A stretch of DNA of 64,000 nucleotides from Bacteroidota bacterium (GCA_013286315.1 JABDFX010000002.1:20685-84684), one strand, 5' to 3'; positions 7,385 through 16,806 are shown, counted from the first letter of the stretch. Made by a program: numbers and translations. Notes: a model not told the origin generated them from the letters alone.

Positions 7385-9606
7385 GGCGACTGATTTGTAC
7401 TGCTGTCTTTCTGGACAACCGGTTTATCTTTTGGTTTCAATGCTGCCGTATCAAATATTTTCTTAATGATTATTTTTTTAGGCTTCCCCGAAGTATCTGA
7501 TTTACCATAGGTGGCCGAATCCATAGGCTTACGTTTTGATGTGTCCGATATAACTGTTTTGATTTGTGGTCTCGGACCGAATGGAATGGTTATATGTGCC
7601 GTTGCCTTGTGTATGGTATCCAATAGTTCCCTGCGCAGTAATGGATCCTTGAATTTCACCCAGCGCGTACTGTCGCCTGATTGTGCCGCCCAAAGCGAAG
7701 CCCTGATAGAATCGGTTATGAATTGCAGCCTTACAAGATATCCCGGCATCAGATTCGTATTCGCAATATCTGTTGCGAGTTTAACACGTGCGGCCGTTAA
7801 AGTATCACGGAGATATTTTTCAACAAGCAGGCTACCGATACGTCCGGCCCATGTAGCACCAAACCCCGCGTTCTGAATTACCACAGCCACTGCAATCTGC
7901 GGATCTTCGCGAGGAGCAAAACAAACAAACATTGAATTATTATTCAGTTTGGTTCTTTTCCCCTCCAATGATAAATAGTTTTCTGCAGTACCCGTTTTCG
8001 CGCACATATTAATTCCATCGATCCGGGCAATGCGGGCGGTACCCACTTCGGTTACATCCTGCATGCCGCTGATAACTGTTTCATAATCGTCATTTGATAT
8101 ATGAGTAAGTACTTCATGTTTTACGATAAATTTATCCAGTACGCTGTCATCGGCTGAATGTCCTTCCACTTTTTGAACGAAATGCGGAGTATAGAAATAT
8201 CCTTTGTTGGCCACGATACACATGGCATTAGCCATTTGTAAAGGCGTTACGAGCATTTTATCCTGCCCTATACCAAGCGTCGTCATGGTACAGGAATTCC
8301 ACGATCCATGATATTCCTTATCGTAAGCCAACGTATCAGGAATATTGCCACCATCCTCACTGGGTAAATCAACGCCTATCCGATGTCCAAGACCAAATCT
8401 GTTCATATAGGACTTCCATGTTTGAAGTCCGTCGCGTGGGTTACCAATTTTTTTGTTATCGACCGTTAAACGGAATGTATTGCAAAAAAAAGAGTTACAG
8501 GAATGTGCAATCGCCAGTCTCAGATTCGCTGCGTGTCCGGCCCAGTTTTCCAGACATTTTACTGGATGCTTGCAGGCGAGATATACACCCAGGCAGGGAT
8601 AACCGCTGGCCTGTGTAATCACGCCTTCATCCAGTCCCACAAGTGCTCCCAGGGGTTTATATGTTGAGCCGGGAGGATAAAGTCCTTTGATGGCGCGGTT
8701 CAGCAAAGGAGCCCTGACATCCAGCGCAAGCTGTCCATAGTTTTTTTGTTTATCCGGTCCGGTGAGCGAATTGGGATCGTAATCCGGACCCGAAGCCATA
8801 GCCAGGATACCTCCAGTTTTTGGTTCAATGGCAACCACGGCGCCAATCTTGTATGACATTAATTTCTCCGCGAGCTGCTGCAATTCGATATCCAGTGAGG
8901 AATGCAAATTTCTTCCGGCGATTGCAGGGGTGTCGAGCCCACGGTCCTGATAATGACCGACGAGACGATTTTTATTATCCTTGATCCAGTATTCAATTCC
9001 CCGCTGACCCATGAGCTGTTTTTCATAGAATTGCTCCAGTCCACTTCTTCCCACATAGTCACCCAGCTGGTAATAATAATTCGAACGGCGTAAAATATTG
9101 GAATCCACTTCACCAACATACCCCATGATATGGGCTGCTGCGTCATAGGGATACACGCGCACGGGTCGCTCCTGTAAATTGAATCCGGGGAAGCGCCAGA
9201 TATTTTCTTCCAGTTTTGCATACAGATCCGGGGCCAGCAGATCGTCAAATATAGAAGGTCGGAACGGGCCGTTTTTTATTTTTGCATCCAGGATGCGTGA
9301 TCGGAATTCCTCAGCATCTATTTCCAGGAGCTGGCAGAAAAAAGTGGTATCGATGGTTTTAACTTGTGAAGGGGTAACCATCAGGTCATACAAAATAGTA
9401 TTGTTGAGGATGGCTCGCTGACGGTGGTCGTATATAATACCGCGCGTAGGATAAACTCTTTTGGGGAACAGGGCATTTTCCTGAGCCATTTTTTTATACT
9501 TGTCGGAAAATATCTGCAGGTTAAAGAGTTGTGCAAAGATCACCAGGAACATCCCACCGAAGATGAGGCGTATGATATTACTGCGTGATTGATTAAAAAC
9601 AGGCAT
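7381..9606 (-). CDS. mrdA: Penicillin-binding protein 2 (elongation transpeptidase)
   Basis: Class B transpeptidase cross-linking side-wall peptidoglycan. N-terminal membrane anchor (about 13-30), pedestal/dimerisation domain, then the transpeptidase domain. Active-site motifs are SxxK in GSTYKPLG, SxN in SCNSFF and KTG in CAKTGTAEN. The protein is 741 residues, longer than most PBP2. The excess is a C-terminal tail of about 80 residues rich in Lys, Asp, Ser and Thr (DTSKRKPMD...) beyond the transpeptidase fold. It is 20 bases downstream of mreD and overlaps rodA by 4. Confidence 0.95.
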   Translation of the reverse strand: MPVFNQSRSNIIRLIFGGMFLVIFAQLFNLQIFSDKYKKMAQENALFPKRVYPTRGIIYDHRQRAILNNTILYDLMVTPSQVKTIDTTFFCQLLEIDAEEFRSRILDAKIKNGPFRPSIFDDLLAPDLYAKLEENIWRFPGFNLQERPVRVYPYDAAAHIMGYVGEVDSNILRRSNYYYQLGDYVGRSGLEQFYEKQLMGQRGIEYWIKDNKNRLVGHYQDRGLDTPAIAGRNLHSSLDIELQQLAEKLMSYKIGAVVAIEPKTGGILAMASGPDYDPNSLTGPDKQKNYGQLALDVRAPLLNRAIKGLYPPGSTYKPLGALVGLDEGVITQASGYPCLGVYLACKHPVKCLENWAGHAANLRLAIAHSCNSFFCNTFRLTVDNKKIGNPRDGLQTWKSYMNRFGLGHRIGVDLPSEDGGNIPDTLAYDKEYHGSWNSCTMTTLGIGQDKMLVTPLQMANAMCIVANKGYFYTPHFVQKVEGHSADDSVLDKFIVKHEVLTHISNDDYETVISGMQDVTEVGTARIARIDGINMCAKTGTAENYLSLEGKRTKLNNNSMFVCFAPREDPQIAVAVVIQNAGFGATWAGRIGSLLVEKYLRDTLTAARVKLATDIANTNLMPGYLVRLQFITDSIRASLWAAQSGDSTRWVKFKDPLLRRELLDTIHKATAHITIPFGPRPQIKTVISDTSKRKPMDSATYGKSDTSGKPKKIIIKKIFDTAALKPKDKPVVQKDSSTNQSP

Positions 9607-9626
9607 CTCAGGATATTGGCGTTAAT

Positions 9627-10160
9627 TTAAACCGTATTTGTTCTGAACTTCTCCTTTCTGAAGAATAACAGTTCCGTCAGCAGGATCAGCAGCATACTGA
9701 TCGCGGTGGTTGCTATTACTTTACCTATAAAATACAAAAAAGATCCGAAACTCATCCACTCCAGGAAAACAAGGTACCCATGATGAAATACAGTAAGTAC
9801 AAATACATAAGTGAAATAGGGAGCCCAGCCCATACTTGTAATCGAAGGGGATAAATAATTCTTGTCTGCTCCTTCCTGCGATATCAGCATATTCACCACA
9901 AAAGGCCTCAGGTAAGCGATCAGTACACAGGCAGCGGCGTGCAGTCCCGGCGTATGCATGAAATAATCCAGGCTTAGGCCGAACAAAAAAGCAACCGCCA
10001 TTAATGAGGCGCGGCTCATACTAAAGGGCAGCCACAATATATACAGATAATATAAGTATGGTGTGATAAACCTGTGCAGGGGCGGCATCTGAAAAAGGAT
10101 GAACACCTGAACAAAAATGAACAGCACAAACCGGATTATATTTTTCAGCAGTTCGCTCAT
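9627..10160 (-). CDS. mreD: Rod-shape-determining membrane protein MreD
   Basis: A 177-residue polytopic inner-membrane protein with about five hydrophobic spans, bridging MreC and the elongation machinery. Sequence conservation in MreD is low, so the call rests on hydropathy, the LFGLSLDYFMHTPGLHAAA segment typical of Bacteroidota MreD, and the position between mreC and PBP2. It overlaps mreC by 4 bases. Confidence 0.9.
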   Translation of the reverse strand: MSELLKNIIRFVLFIFVQVFILFQMPPLHRFITPYLYYLYILWLPFSMSRASLMAVAFLFGLSLDYFMHTPGLHAAACVLIAYLRPFVVNMLISQEGADKNYLSPSITSMGWAPYFTYVFVLTVFHHGYLVFLEWMSFGSFLYFIGKVIATTAISMLLILLTELLFFRKEKFRTNTV

Positions 10161-11011
10161 TGGAATTTTTTTCGCGTGGAATCCTCCAGTCGCCTTTGTT
10201 CTAATAACTGTGCGTTGGCAATTACATACACATATTCGATATTGAAAAAATTGGTGGCAGGTTTGACTTTCAACGTATAGAAATTACTGCTTTTATCATC
10301 CACTATCTCGGCTATGGTTCCTGCCATCAGATTGCCCGGAAACAGGGAAGAAGTCGGACTGGTCACAATAGAATCCCCCACCTGTACTTTGGCAGATTTC
10401 GGAATATCCTTCAGTGTTACAAACATCGGACTTACCCCATCCCATTCAATGGTTCCCCTTTCTCCGCCATTTTTTATTTTTACGACTACTTTGTATTGCC
10501 TGTGTAAAAGTGTCATCACACTGGCATAATTATCACTCACATTAACCACCGTTCCCACAATTCCCTGCGGACTCACCACGCCCATATTTGGACGAACATC
10601 CTGCAATAAACCGCGGTGGATAGTTATAAAATTAAGCTGTGTATTCACGGTGCTGCCAACCACTTTAGCTCCCAGCCATGTATATTTTCGTATCTGGCTG
10701 ATGGAATCAGCCTGAACCGTATCCATCACAATCTTTTCGTTCCCATCGGGTCTTTCAAAATTTTCTTTGAGCAACTGATTCAGGCGGGTGTTTTCCGCCG
10801 CGAGCTGTTCATTGATTTTTTTCAGGCGAAAATAATATTCCACTTTGCTGTACCGCTGATTGATACTGCCTGTAATTTCACCGGCCACATTCATCAAGGC
10901 GGCTTCATGATATTTATTATATCGAAAAAGAAAACTGAGTGCGGTTATTTGCAATAGCAAAAAGAATAGAAAATTCGCATACTTTCGAATGAATAGAATA
11001 ACATTACGCAC
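10157..11011 (-). CDS. mreC: Rod-shape-determining protein MreC
   Basis: Periplasmic scaffold of the elongasome, 284 residues. N-terminal membrane span (about 10-30), a coiled coil (about 45-85, with LKKINEQLAAENTRLNQLL), then the beta-domain with the MreC signature GVVSPQGIVGTVVNVSDNYA and a conserved GDSIVTSPTSSLFPGN. It is preceded by mreB with 123 bases between them, occupied by an A/T-rich heptad array, and overlaps mreD by 4 bases. Confidence 0.95.
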   Translation of the reverse strand: MRNVILFIRKYANFLFFLLLQITALSFLFRYNKYHEAALMNVAGEITGSINQRYSKVEYYFRLKKINEQLAAENTRLNQLLKENFERPDGNEKIVMDTVQADSISQIRKYTWLGAKVVGSTVNTQLNFITIHRGLLQDVRPNMGVVSPQGIVGTVVNVSDNYASVMTLLHRQYKVVVKIKNGGERGTIEWDGVSPMFVTLKDIPKSAKVQVGDSIVTSPTSSLFPGNLMAGTIAEIVDDKSSNFYTLKVKPATNFFNIEYVYVIANAQLLEQRRLEDSTRKKFQ

Positions 11012-11052
11012 GGGTGCTTTATGATTTTAGGTTGCTGTTATAAAGCAAAAAA

Positions 11053-11137
11053 GGAAAAAGTAAAAAGGAAAAAGATTGCAGTCGATCTCTCCACTTTTTA
11101 CTTTTTAATTTTTTACTTTTTACTTTTTACTCTTCTA
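11053..11137. repeat. A/T heptad arrays between mreB and mreC
   Basis: Short arm 11053-11073: GGAAAAA GTAAAAA GGAAAAA. Long arm 11094-11129 on the plus strand: CTTTTTA repeated four times with one 8-base variant, running into the mreB stop codon (11135-11137). Read in the mreB direction the long arm is GTAAAAA units. The arms are imperfect inverted copies around about 20 bases. Since mreC follows on the same strand, this may tune read-through from mreB. Confidence 0.6.
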
Positions 11138-12160
11138 TCGCATCACAAACGGATACCTGTCGTAATTCTTCAGAGAAATCCCCGTTCCCCTTACAACACT
11201 TTTTAACGGATCGTCGGCAATATGAACGGGAAGTTTAATTTTCTGGCTGAGTCTTTTATCCAGACCCCTGAGCAGAGCGCCTCCTCCTGTAAGATATAGC
11301 CCGCGGCGATAAATATCTCCGGCCAGTTCAGGCGGGGTTGTTTCGAGCGCTTTCAGAATGGCTTCTTCTATTTTGAAAATACTTTTATCCAGGGCTTCAG
11401 CTATTTCCTGGTAACTCACCAGGATCTGTTTGGGAATACCGGTAACCAGGTCACGACCATTCACCGGAATATCATCCGGCGGATTGTCCAGATCTTTCAA
11501 TGCGGCGCCGATTTGAATTTTAATTTGTTCTGCCGTTCGTTCACCGATGAGTAAACTGTGGTACCTGCGCAGCGCTTCCATGATATCAGCCGTAAATTCA
11601 TCTCCCGCAATACGAATACTCTGATCACAAACGATACCTGCTAAGGCGATTACAGTGATTCCCGTAGTTCCTCCGCCGATATCGATAATCATATTTCCCA
11701 CGGGTTCTTCCACATCTATACCAATACCCAGAGCAGCAGCCATGGGTTCATGAATCAGATAAACTTCTTTGGCGCCGGCCTGTTCCGCACTATCACGAAC
11801 GGCTCTTTTTTCCACTTCAGTAATACTGGAGGGAATACAGATCATCATGCGCCAACTAGGAGGGAAAAGAGGCTTTTTGGGATAGATCATCTTGATCATC
11901 TCGCGGATCATAAGCTCTGCAGCGTTAAAATCGGCAATTACCCCATCTTTCAAGGGTCTGACGGTCCGGATGCTCTCATGCGTCTTTTCATGCATCATCA
12001 GGGCCCGTTTCCCGACAGCCAGTACCGTCTTTGGGTTATTCCGGTCAAGGGCAACTATACTGGGTTCGTTAACTACGATCTCGTCATTGTGTATGATCAG
12101 GGTATTAGCTGTCCCCAGATCCATGGCAATCTCTTGCGTCAGGAAATTGAATAATCCCAT
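11135..12160 (-). CDS. mreB: Rod-shape-determining actin homologue MreB
   Basis: Cytoplasmic actin-like ATPase that guides side-wall synthesis. The phosphate-1 motif is in MDLGTANTLI, phosphate-2 in IDIGGGTTGITVIAL and the adenosine motif in LTGGGALLRGL. Full length at 341 residues. It is the first gene of mreB-mreC-mreD-PBP2-rodA. The 306 bases upstream hold two heptad arms belonging partly to purD's 3' end; no clear Bacteroidota -7/-33 promoter was found there. Confidence 0.97.
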   Translation of the reverse strand: MGLFNFLTQEIAMDLGTANTLIIHNDEIVVNEPSIVALDRNNPKTVLAVGKRALMMHEKTHESIRTVRPLKDGVIADFNAAELMIREMIKMIYPKKPLFPPSWRMMICIPSSITEVEKRAVRDSAEQAGAKEVYLIHEPMAAALGIGIDVEEPVGNMIIDIGGGTTGITVIALAGIVCDQSIRIAGDEFTADIMEALRRYHSLLIGERTAEQIKIQIGAALKDLDNPPDDIPVNGRDLVTGIPKQILVSYQEIAEALDKSIFKIEEAILKALETTPPELAGDIYRRGLYLTGGGALLRGLDKRLSQKIKLPVHIADDPLKSVVRGTGISLKNYDRYPFVMR

Positions 12161-12466
12161 TTTAAAAGGTCAGATTTATATTCTGTTACGATGCATGCAA
12201 AATTGACGGAAATAATCGGAATTAACAAAGTGAACATTAATCTCCGTCATCCTGCACTGAACGCTATTTTCACGAGGATATTTCTTAAAATCAACAGTTT
12301 ATTATCAAGTACGCCGTTGGGGTTGGACGTTGAGCGTTGATCGTTGGTCGTAAATGTATTATAAAAATCCCCGCTCTAATTCGACGAAAATGCGTCAAAA
12401 AACGGTTTATCTGCCTGGCGGCAACCCGCCTGATCGATCAATTGAGCAACGCCCAAGGGCCAACAT
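12161..12466. other. Non-coding region between purD and mreB (306 bases)
   Basis: Carries mreB's upstream region and purD's 3' region. The half nearest mreB shows no reliable promoter box. The half nearest purD holds two facing heptad arms (12316-12356 and 12444-12464) with a short GGCGG/CCGCC hairpin near 12417-12429 between them. No coding frame is convincing. Confidence 0.5.
12316..12464. repeat. Facing GTTGxxC heptad arrays 3' of purD
   Basis: Plus-strand arm 12316-12356: GTTGGG GTTGGAC GTTGAGC GTTGATC GTTGGTC GTAAATG. The opposite arm 12444-12464, read on the minus strand directly after the purD stop, is GTTGGCC CTTGGGC GTTGCTC. The two arms share the same heptad type in opposite orientation with 87 bases between. 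Confidence 0.6.
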
Positions 12467-13744
12467 TTAAAGGAATTCATAACCGATATCCCTCCTGAAA
12501 TACATTCCGTCGAAGTCAATGTGGGTCAATACCGTCATCGACTTGCGTATGGCATCCTGTAGCGACCCCGCATAAGAAGTAACACAGAGCACTCGGCCAC
12601 CATTGGTAAGTACCTGGCCGTTGTCGAGCTGGGTTCCGGAATGAAATACAAGACTGTCCTCGTATTTTTCATCAAGCCCCTTAATCACAAAACCCTTTTC
12701 ATAGCTGCCCGGATAACCGCGACTTACAGCAACCATAGTTGCCGCTGCAAGAGAATCTATCTGAATGGTTTTTTCGTTCAGCTTTTTGTCGGCCACTGCC
12801 TTTAAAAGGTCCACCAGATCGTTTTTAAGGCGTGGAATAATCACTTCCGTTTCAGGATCCCCCAATCGGCAATTATATTCGATCACCATGGGTTCTATGC
12901 CCACTTTGATCAGGCCTATAAAAATAAATCCACGGTATTCAATACCATCAGATTTCAGCCCTTTGATCGTCGGATCAATGATCCTTTCCTTCACTTTCAA
13001 CATGAATTCGGAATCAGCAAAAGGAACAGGACTTACAGCCCCCATTCCGCCCGTATTCGGACCCTTGTCTCCTTCACCGATTTTTTTATAATCCTTTGCC
13101 TCCGGCAGAAGCACATAGTGATCCCCGTCAGTTAGTACGAAAACCGAAAGTTCAATACCATCCAGGAATTCTTCCACGACGATTCTGTGACCTGCTTCGC
13201 CAAATTTATCCTGTTGAAGCATGAGTTCGAATTCAGCCATGGCTTCAATATGACTCTGGCATATAATAACACCTTTACCCGCAGCCAGACCATCGGCTTT
13301 TAAAACTACAGGCAGGCTATGAGTTTTTACATATTCTGACCCCTCAGAAAAATGATCTGTATCAAATTCTTTGTATTTGGCTGTGGGAATACCGTGTTTC
13401 AACATAAACTGTTTGGAAAAAGCCTTGCTGCCTTCCAATCTCGCTGCCGACGCATTCGGACCGATTACCGGTATGTGACTGAGTGATCTGTCATTGACAA
13501 AATAGTCTACGATTCCTTTCACCAGCGGCTCTTCGGGTCCGACGAGCACCAGGCTGATCTTATTTTCCAGGCAGGCCTTGCCAATGGCGACAAAATCTGT
13601 GGGGTCCAGCTGTATATTCTTCCCAAATGCCGAAGTACCTGCATTGCCCGGGGCTATAAATAAAGCCGTACAGGATTTGCTTTGTGAAATCTTCCAGGCC
13701 AGAGCATGTTCTCTTCCTCCTCCTCCAAGTATTAAAATGTGCAT
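12467..13744 (-). CDS. purD: Phosphoribosylamine-glycine ligase (GAR synthetase)
   Basis: Second step of de novo purine synthesis: ATP-dependent ligation of glycine to phosphoribosylamine. ATP-grasp protein of 425 residues, full length. N-terminal LGGGGREHALAW, LVGPEEPLVKG, ATP-binding VLKADGLAAGKGV, the GPNTGGMGAVSPVP loop and metal-binding YNCRLGDPETE are all visible. It stands alone here; its neighbours are not purine genes. The coding end is followed at once by a heptad array. Confidence 0.97.
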   Translation of the reverse strand: MHILILGGGGREHALAWKISQSKSCTALFIAPGNAGTSAFGKNIQLDPTDFVAIGKACLENKISLVLVGPEEPLVKGIVDYFVNDRSLSHIPVIGPNASAARLEGSKAFSKQFMLKHGIPTAKYKEFDTDHFSEGSEYVKTHSLPVVLKADGLAAGKGVIICQSHIEAMAEFELMLQQDKFGEAGHRIVVEEFLDGIELSVFVLTDGDHYVLLPEAKDYKKIGEGDKGPNTGGMGAVSPVPFADSEFMLKVKERIIDPTIKGLKSDGIEYRGFIFIGLIKVGIEPMVIEYNCRLGDPETEVIIPRLKNDLVDLLKAVADKKLNEKTIQIDSLAAATMVAVSRGYPGSYEKGFVIKGLDEKYEDSLVFHSGTQLDNGQVLTNGGRVLCVTSYAGSLQDAIRKSMTVLTHIDFDGMYFRRDIGYEFL

Positions 13745-13891
13745 AGGTAGTTTTGATTAGGCCCGAAATTCACGATTCATACTCATATCATAAAAATAAT
13801 TTTATACGCAGGGAAATCTCTTCTGCTTTTTCATGCATAAATTAATCTTACATTAGGCGACTCAATTATTTTTTAAAGAAATCAGGCACAC

Positions 13892-15556
13892 ATGAACACT
13901 GCGCTCCCCCAGAAAGGTCATCCCCGTGGATTATATGTTTTATTTTTTACTGAAATGTGGGAGCGGTTTGGTTATTATCTGATGGTGGGTATTCTCTATC
14001 TCTTCCTCCATGACACCGTCGCAAACGGAGGCCGTGGATTGGATGTGAGCATGGCTGCAGATATTACCGGATCATACATTGCACTCGTTTACCTTACGCC
14101 CTTTATTGGAGGACTGATTGCTGACAGATATATCGGTTACCGGGTGTCTATTTTTTTGGGAGGATCCCTGATGGCGCTTGGATATTTTCTGATGTCAGTG
14201 CCAAATAGTGGAGGACTTTTGTATGCTGCACTGGCCTGTGTGATAGTAGGTAATGGATTTTTTAAGCCGAATATCAGTACGCTGCTGGGCAATATTTATA
14301 ACAAGGAAGAACTAAAGCCCAAGAAAGACATCGCCTATAATATTTTTTACATGGGGATCAACATCGGTGCATTGGTCTGTAATTTTGTGGCAGCCTTCCT
14401 GCGAAATAATTATTCCTGGGGATATGCTTTCTCGGCAGCAGGATTCGGTATGATTCTGAGCTTAATCATATTCGCTTCCGGTCAGAAATTTGTTAAACAC
14501 GCTGATGTGATCAAGCCGGTCCACAAAGAGGATATGGCTTTCTCAAAAATCATTTCTGTTGTATTCCTGCCAGCGATTGCAGCAGGAATTATCGGATGGT
14601 TTATACCTGGGAATATATTTGGTTCGGATTCCAACGACGCATTTCTCTTTGCATGTGTACCCATCATCATATTTTATTTTATGGTCTGGTACCGTTGTAG
14701 CGGATTTGACAGAAAAAGAATCGCCACTCTGTTTACACTTTTTGGCGTAGCTATCATTTTCTGGAATATTTATAATCAGAATGCTACTTCACTGACGATC
14801 TGGGCTGACAGTTATACAAAACGGGAAGTTCCCAGAGCCATCGAACCTCTGTTAAAACCTTTTAAATTTACTCAGGAGGTAAACACAAACCAAAAGGAAG
14901 TACCTGTACTGGATTATCATTTTCACGCAAAGACTGATGCAAATGGAAAGGTGATAACTGAGCAGGGTGTAGATCCTTATCTGCATAATATTCCCAAAAA
15001 TGAATGGCCTGCCGAGGGTGAAAATCTAAAATTGATTTCCACCGAAATTTATCAGTCCATCAATCCATTCTGGATCATTCTGCTCACACCAGTGATTGTT
15101 GGGTTGTTCGGATTTTTGAAATCGCGGGGGAAGGAAATGTCAACGCCTTCAAAATTTGCCTGGGGGACTATTATTGCTGGCATATCATCCCTAATCATGG
15201 TTATAGCGGCACTTTCCGTCAACATCTATGAGCATAAAGTTTCTTCGGCCTGGATCATCGGCAGCTATGGTGTATTTACGATCAGCGAGTTGTTTGTAAG
15301 TCCCGTGGGCTTGTCATTGGTTTCTAAGGTTGCTCCGCGAAGATTTACTGCTTTAATGATGGGCGGATGGTTTATTACAACTTCTCTGGGTGGAAAAATC
15401 GCCGGTATGATGACCGGGTTCTGGGATCATTTTGACAGCAAAGCTCTTTTTTTTGGAATCAGTGCGGTTGCTGCACTGGTCGCAGGGCTTTTATTGTTCC
15501 CGCTAACCAAGAAATTGAATGAGGTGGTTGTGCAAGCGACGGCGACGGATGATTAA
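13892..15556 (+). CDS. POT-family proton-coupled peptide transporter
   Basis: Inner-membrane importer of di- and tripeptides (PTR2/POT, major facilitator superfamily). The proton-coupling motif ExxER is in FTEMWERFGYY near residue 25, and the FYMGINIGAL signature lies near residue 150. About 12-14 membrane segments in 554 residues, with a hydrophilic insertion of roughly 90 residues in the middle (about 310-390) as in many Bacteroidota members. Transcribed divergently from purD with 147 bases between; no confident promoter was read there. Confidence 0.92.
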   Translation: MNTALPQKGHPRGLYVLFFTEMWERFGYYLMVGILYLFLHDTVANGGRGLDVSMAADITGSYIALVYLTPFIGGLIADRYIGYRVSIFLGGSLMALGYFLMSVPNSGGLLYAALACVIVGNGFFKPNISTLLGNIYNKEELKPKKDIAYNIFYMGINIGALVCNFVAAFLRNNYSWGYAFSAAGFGMILSLIIFASGQKFVKHADVIKPVHKEDMAFSKIISVVFLPAIAAGIIGWFIPGNIFGSDSNDAFLFACVPIIIFYFMVWYRCSGFDRKRIATLFTLFGVAIIFWNIYNQNATSLTIWADSYTKREVPRAIEPLLKPFKFTQEVNTNQKEVPVLDYHFHAKTDANGKVITEQGVDPYLHNIPKNEWPAEGENLKLISTEIYQSINPFWIILLTPVIVGLFGFLKSRGKEMSTPSKFAWGTIIAGISSLIMVIAALSVNIYEHKVSSAWIIGSYGVFTISELFVSPVGLSLVSKVAPRRFTALMMGGWFITTSLGGKIAGMMTGFWDHFDSKALFFGISAVAALVAGLLLFPLTKKLNEVVVQATATDD

Positions 15557-15613
15557 GCGATCAGACTTGGGGCTTTTTACCTGTTACTTAAATATCATTG
15601 AACTCTTCACGAT

Positions 15614-16144
15614 TCAAGCTTCCAGCTCAAAAACGTCCGGGCTGATATGATGCCCATTTTTTATTTCACAATCTTTTTTTGTGCCTTTATGAATGAATTG
15701 CAATTTTTCCATAACCCTTTTTGACATCCTATTTTCAGTCTCCACTTCTGCCTCAATTCGTTTCAGATGCACTTTTCTAAAACCATATTCTATCGCCAGC
15801 AGAGCAGATTCTGTGATAAACCCCTGACCCCAGAATTCCGGCATCAGCCAAAATCCCAGTTCGGCTTTTTTTAACTCATTGTTTAAAAAGTAAAGGCCAA
15901 CAGCCCCATAAAAAATTGAATTGTCGGAAGAGCAGACAGCCCACCAGATTCCGGTTTCTTCTTTTTCCAATTCAGCAAACCATTCGATCTGTTTTTTAGT
16001 TTCTTCCAATGTTTTAAAATGAACCCCGTAATATCTGATGACATCCAGGTTAGAAAGTCCCAGAAATACATTTTTAAGATCCGGCTCTTTAAACTGGCGC
16101 AATAAAAGCCTGCCTGTTTTAAAAACCGGGAATTCTTTACTCAT
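15614..16144 (-). CDS. GNAT-family N-acetyltransferase (RimJ/RimL-like)
   Basis: A 176-residue acetyl-CoA-dependent acetyltransferase. It opens with the usual TGRLLLRQFKEPDL, and the CoA-binding motif A is LMPEFWGQGFITESALLAI, with the turn at WGQGF. The group acetylates ribosomal protein N-termini, antibiotics or small amines; the substrate here is unknown. It begins 83 bases downstream of apaG on the same strand, with a heptad array filling most of the gap. Confidence 0.85.
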   Translation of the reverse strand: MSKEFPVFKTGRLLLRQFKEPDLKNVFLGLSNLDVIRYYGVHFKTLEETKKQIEWFAELEKEETGIWWAVCSSDNSIFYGAVGLYFLNNELKKAELGFWLMPEFWGQGFITESALLAIEYGFRKVHLKRIEAEVETENRMSKRVMEKLQFIHKGTKKDCEIKNGHHISPDVFELEA

Positions 16145-16166
16145 ATTTAATCACCGTGTGAGGATT

Positions 16167-16228
16167 CGTTGGCGGTTGACAGTTGGCAGTTGGCGGTTGG
16201 CCGTAGAGCGTAGCGCGTTCAGCGTTAT
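16167..16228. repeat. Heptad array 3' of apaG with two unit classes
   Basis: Nearly nine consecutive units in one 7-base register on the plus strand: CGTTGG, CGGTTGA, CAGTTGG, CAGTTGG, CGGTTGG, CCGTAGA, GCGTAGC, GCGTTCA, GCGTTAT. The last base falls in the apaG stop codon (16228-16230). The array passes from GTTGG-type to GCGTT-type units without losing register, as the 56174-56229 array does. Confidence 0.75.
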
Positions 16229-16614
16229 TAGTTCATCTTAAATGGAACAATCATCTCGAACATGGGGATATTTACTTCAAAGCTTACCTTGGAATGCAGA
16301 TTTTCCATATGATAACTCCCATACATCTTACCCATTTCCGTGCGCAGATTACAACCGCTGACATATTGATATTTTTCACCCGGTTGTAAAATTGGCTGCA
16401 CACCCACCACACCTTCTCCTTCTACTTCACGGTTGCTGCCATTACTATCGAAAATATGCCATTGGCGACGATGCAGTTTAACAGGAAAATTATTGTGGTT
16501 CCAGATTGTTATACGGTAGGCAAACATGTGCTCACCCGCTACCGGATTACTGTAGTCCGGCTGATAAAAAGTTTCTACGTCAATCTCAACCCCTTCTGAA
16601 ATTTTATTCGCCAT
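16228..16614 (-). CDS. apaG: ApaG family protein
   Basis: Small fibronectin-III-like beta-sandwich protein. The family is linked to Co2+/Mg2+ resistance and diadenosine tetraphosphate levels in enterobacteria, but its biochemical role is unsettled. Conserved ETFYQPDYSNP, RRQWHIFDSNG and SGCNLRTEMGKMYGSY segments are present. The start is placed at the ATG giving MANKISEGVE (128 residues), where homologues begin. An in-frame ATG 12 codons upstream (16650) would run into the heptad array 16642-16676 and is less likely. Confidence 0.88.
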   Translation of the reverse strand: MANKISEGVEIDVETFYQPDYSNPVAGEHMFAYRITIWNHNNFPVKLHRRQWHIFDSNGSNREVEGEGVVGVQPILQPGEKYQYVSGCNLRTEMGKMYGSYHMENLHSKVSFEVNIPMFEMIVPFKMN

Positions 16615-16641
16615 GGAGTCTGTTTGTATAAAAATACGGAA

Positions 16642-16806
16642 AAAGCTCAAAGGCTAAAGACTAAAGCCCAAAACTCCCTTTTTTAAAAGGTTTGTTAATA
16701 TAAAGTCAGATTCGATTCTACGAAACGATGGATCTTTGGAATTACATCAAAACTTTATCTACTTTAAAGTTTTAGGCTTTAAGCTTTAGGCTTTAGGCTT
16801 TAAAAT
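16642..16806. repeat. Inverted heptad arms between apaG and icd
   Basis: Left arm 16642-16676: AAAGCTC AAAGGCT AAAGACT AAAGCCC AAAACTC. Right arm 16767-16806 on the plus strand contains AGGCTTT AAGCTTT AGGCTTT AGGCTTT. The reverse complement of the right arm matches the left arm over about 26 bases with a few mismatches, around a 90-base centre. The flanking genes diverge, so this is not a shared 3' terminator. Confidence 0.65.
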
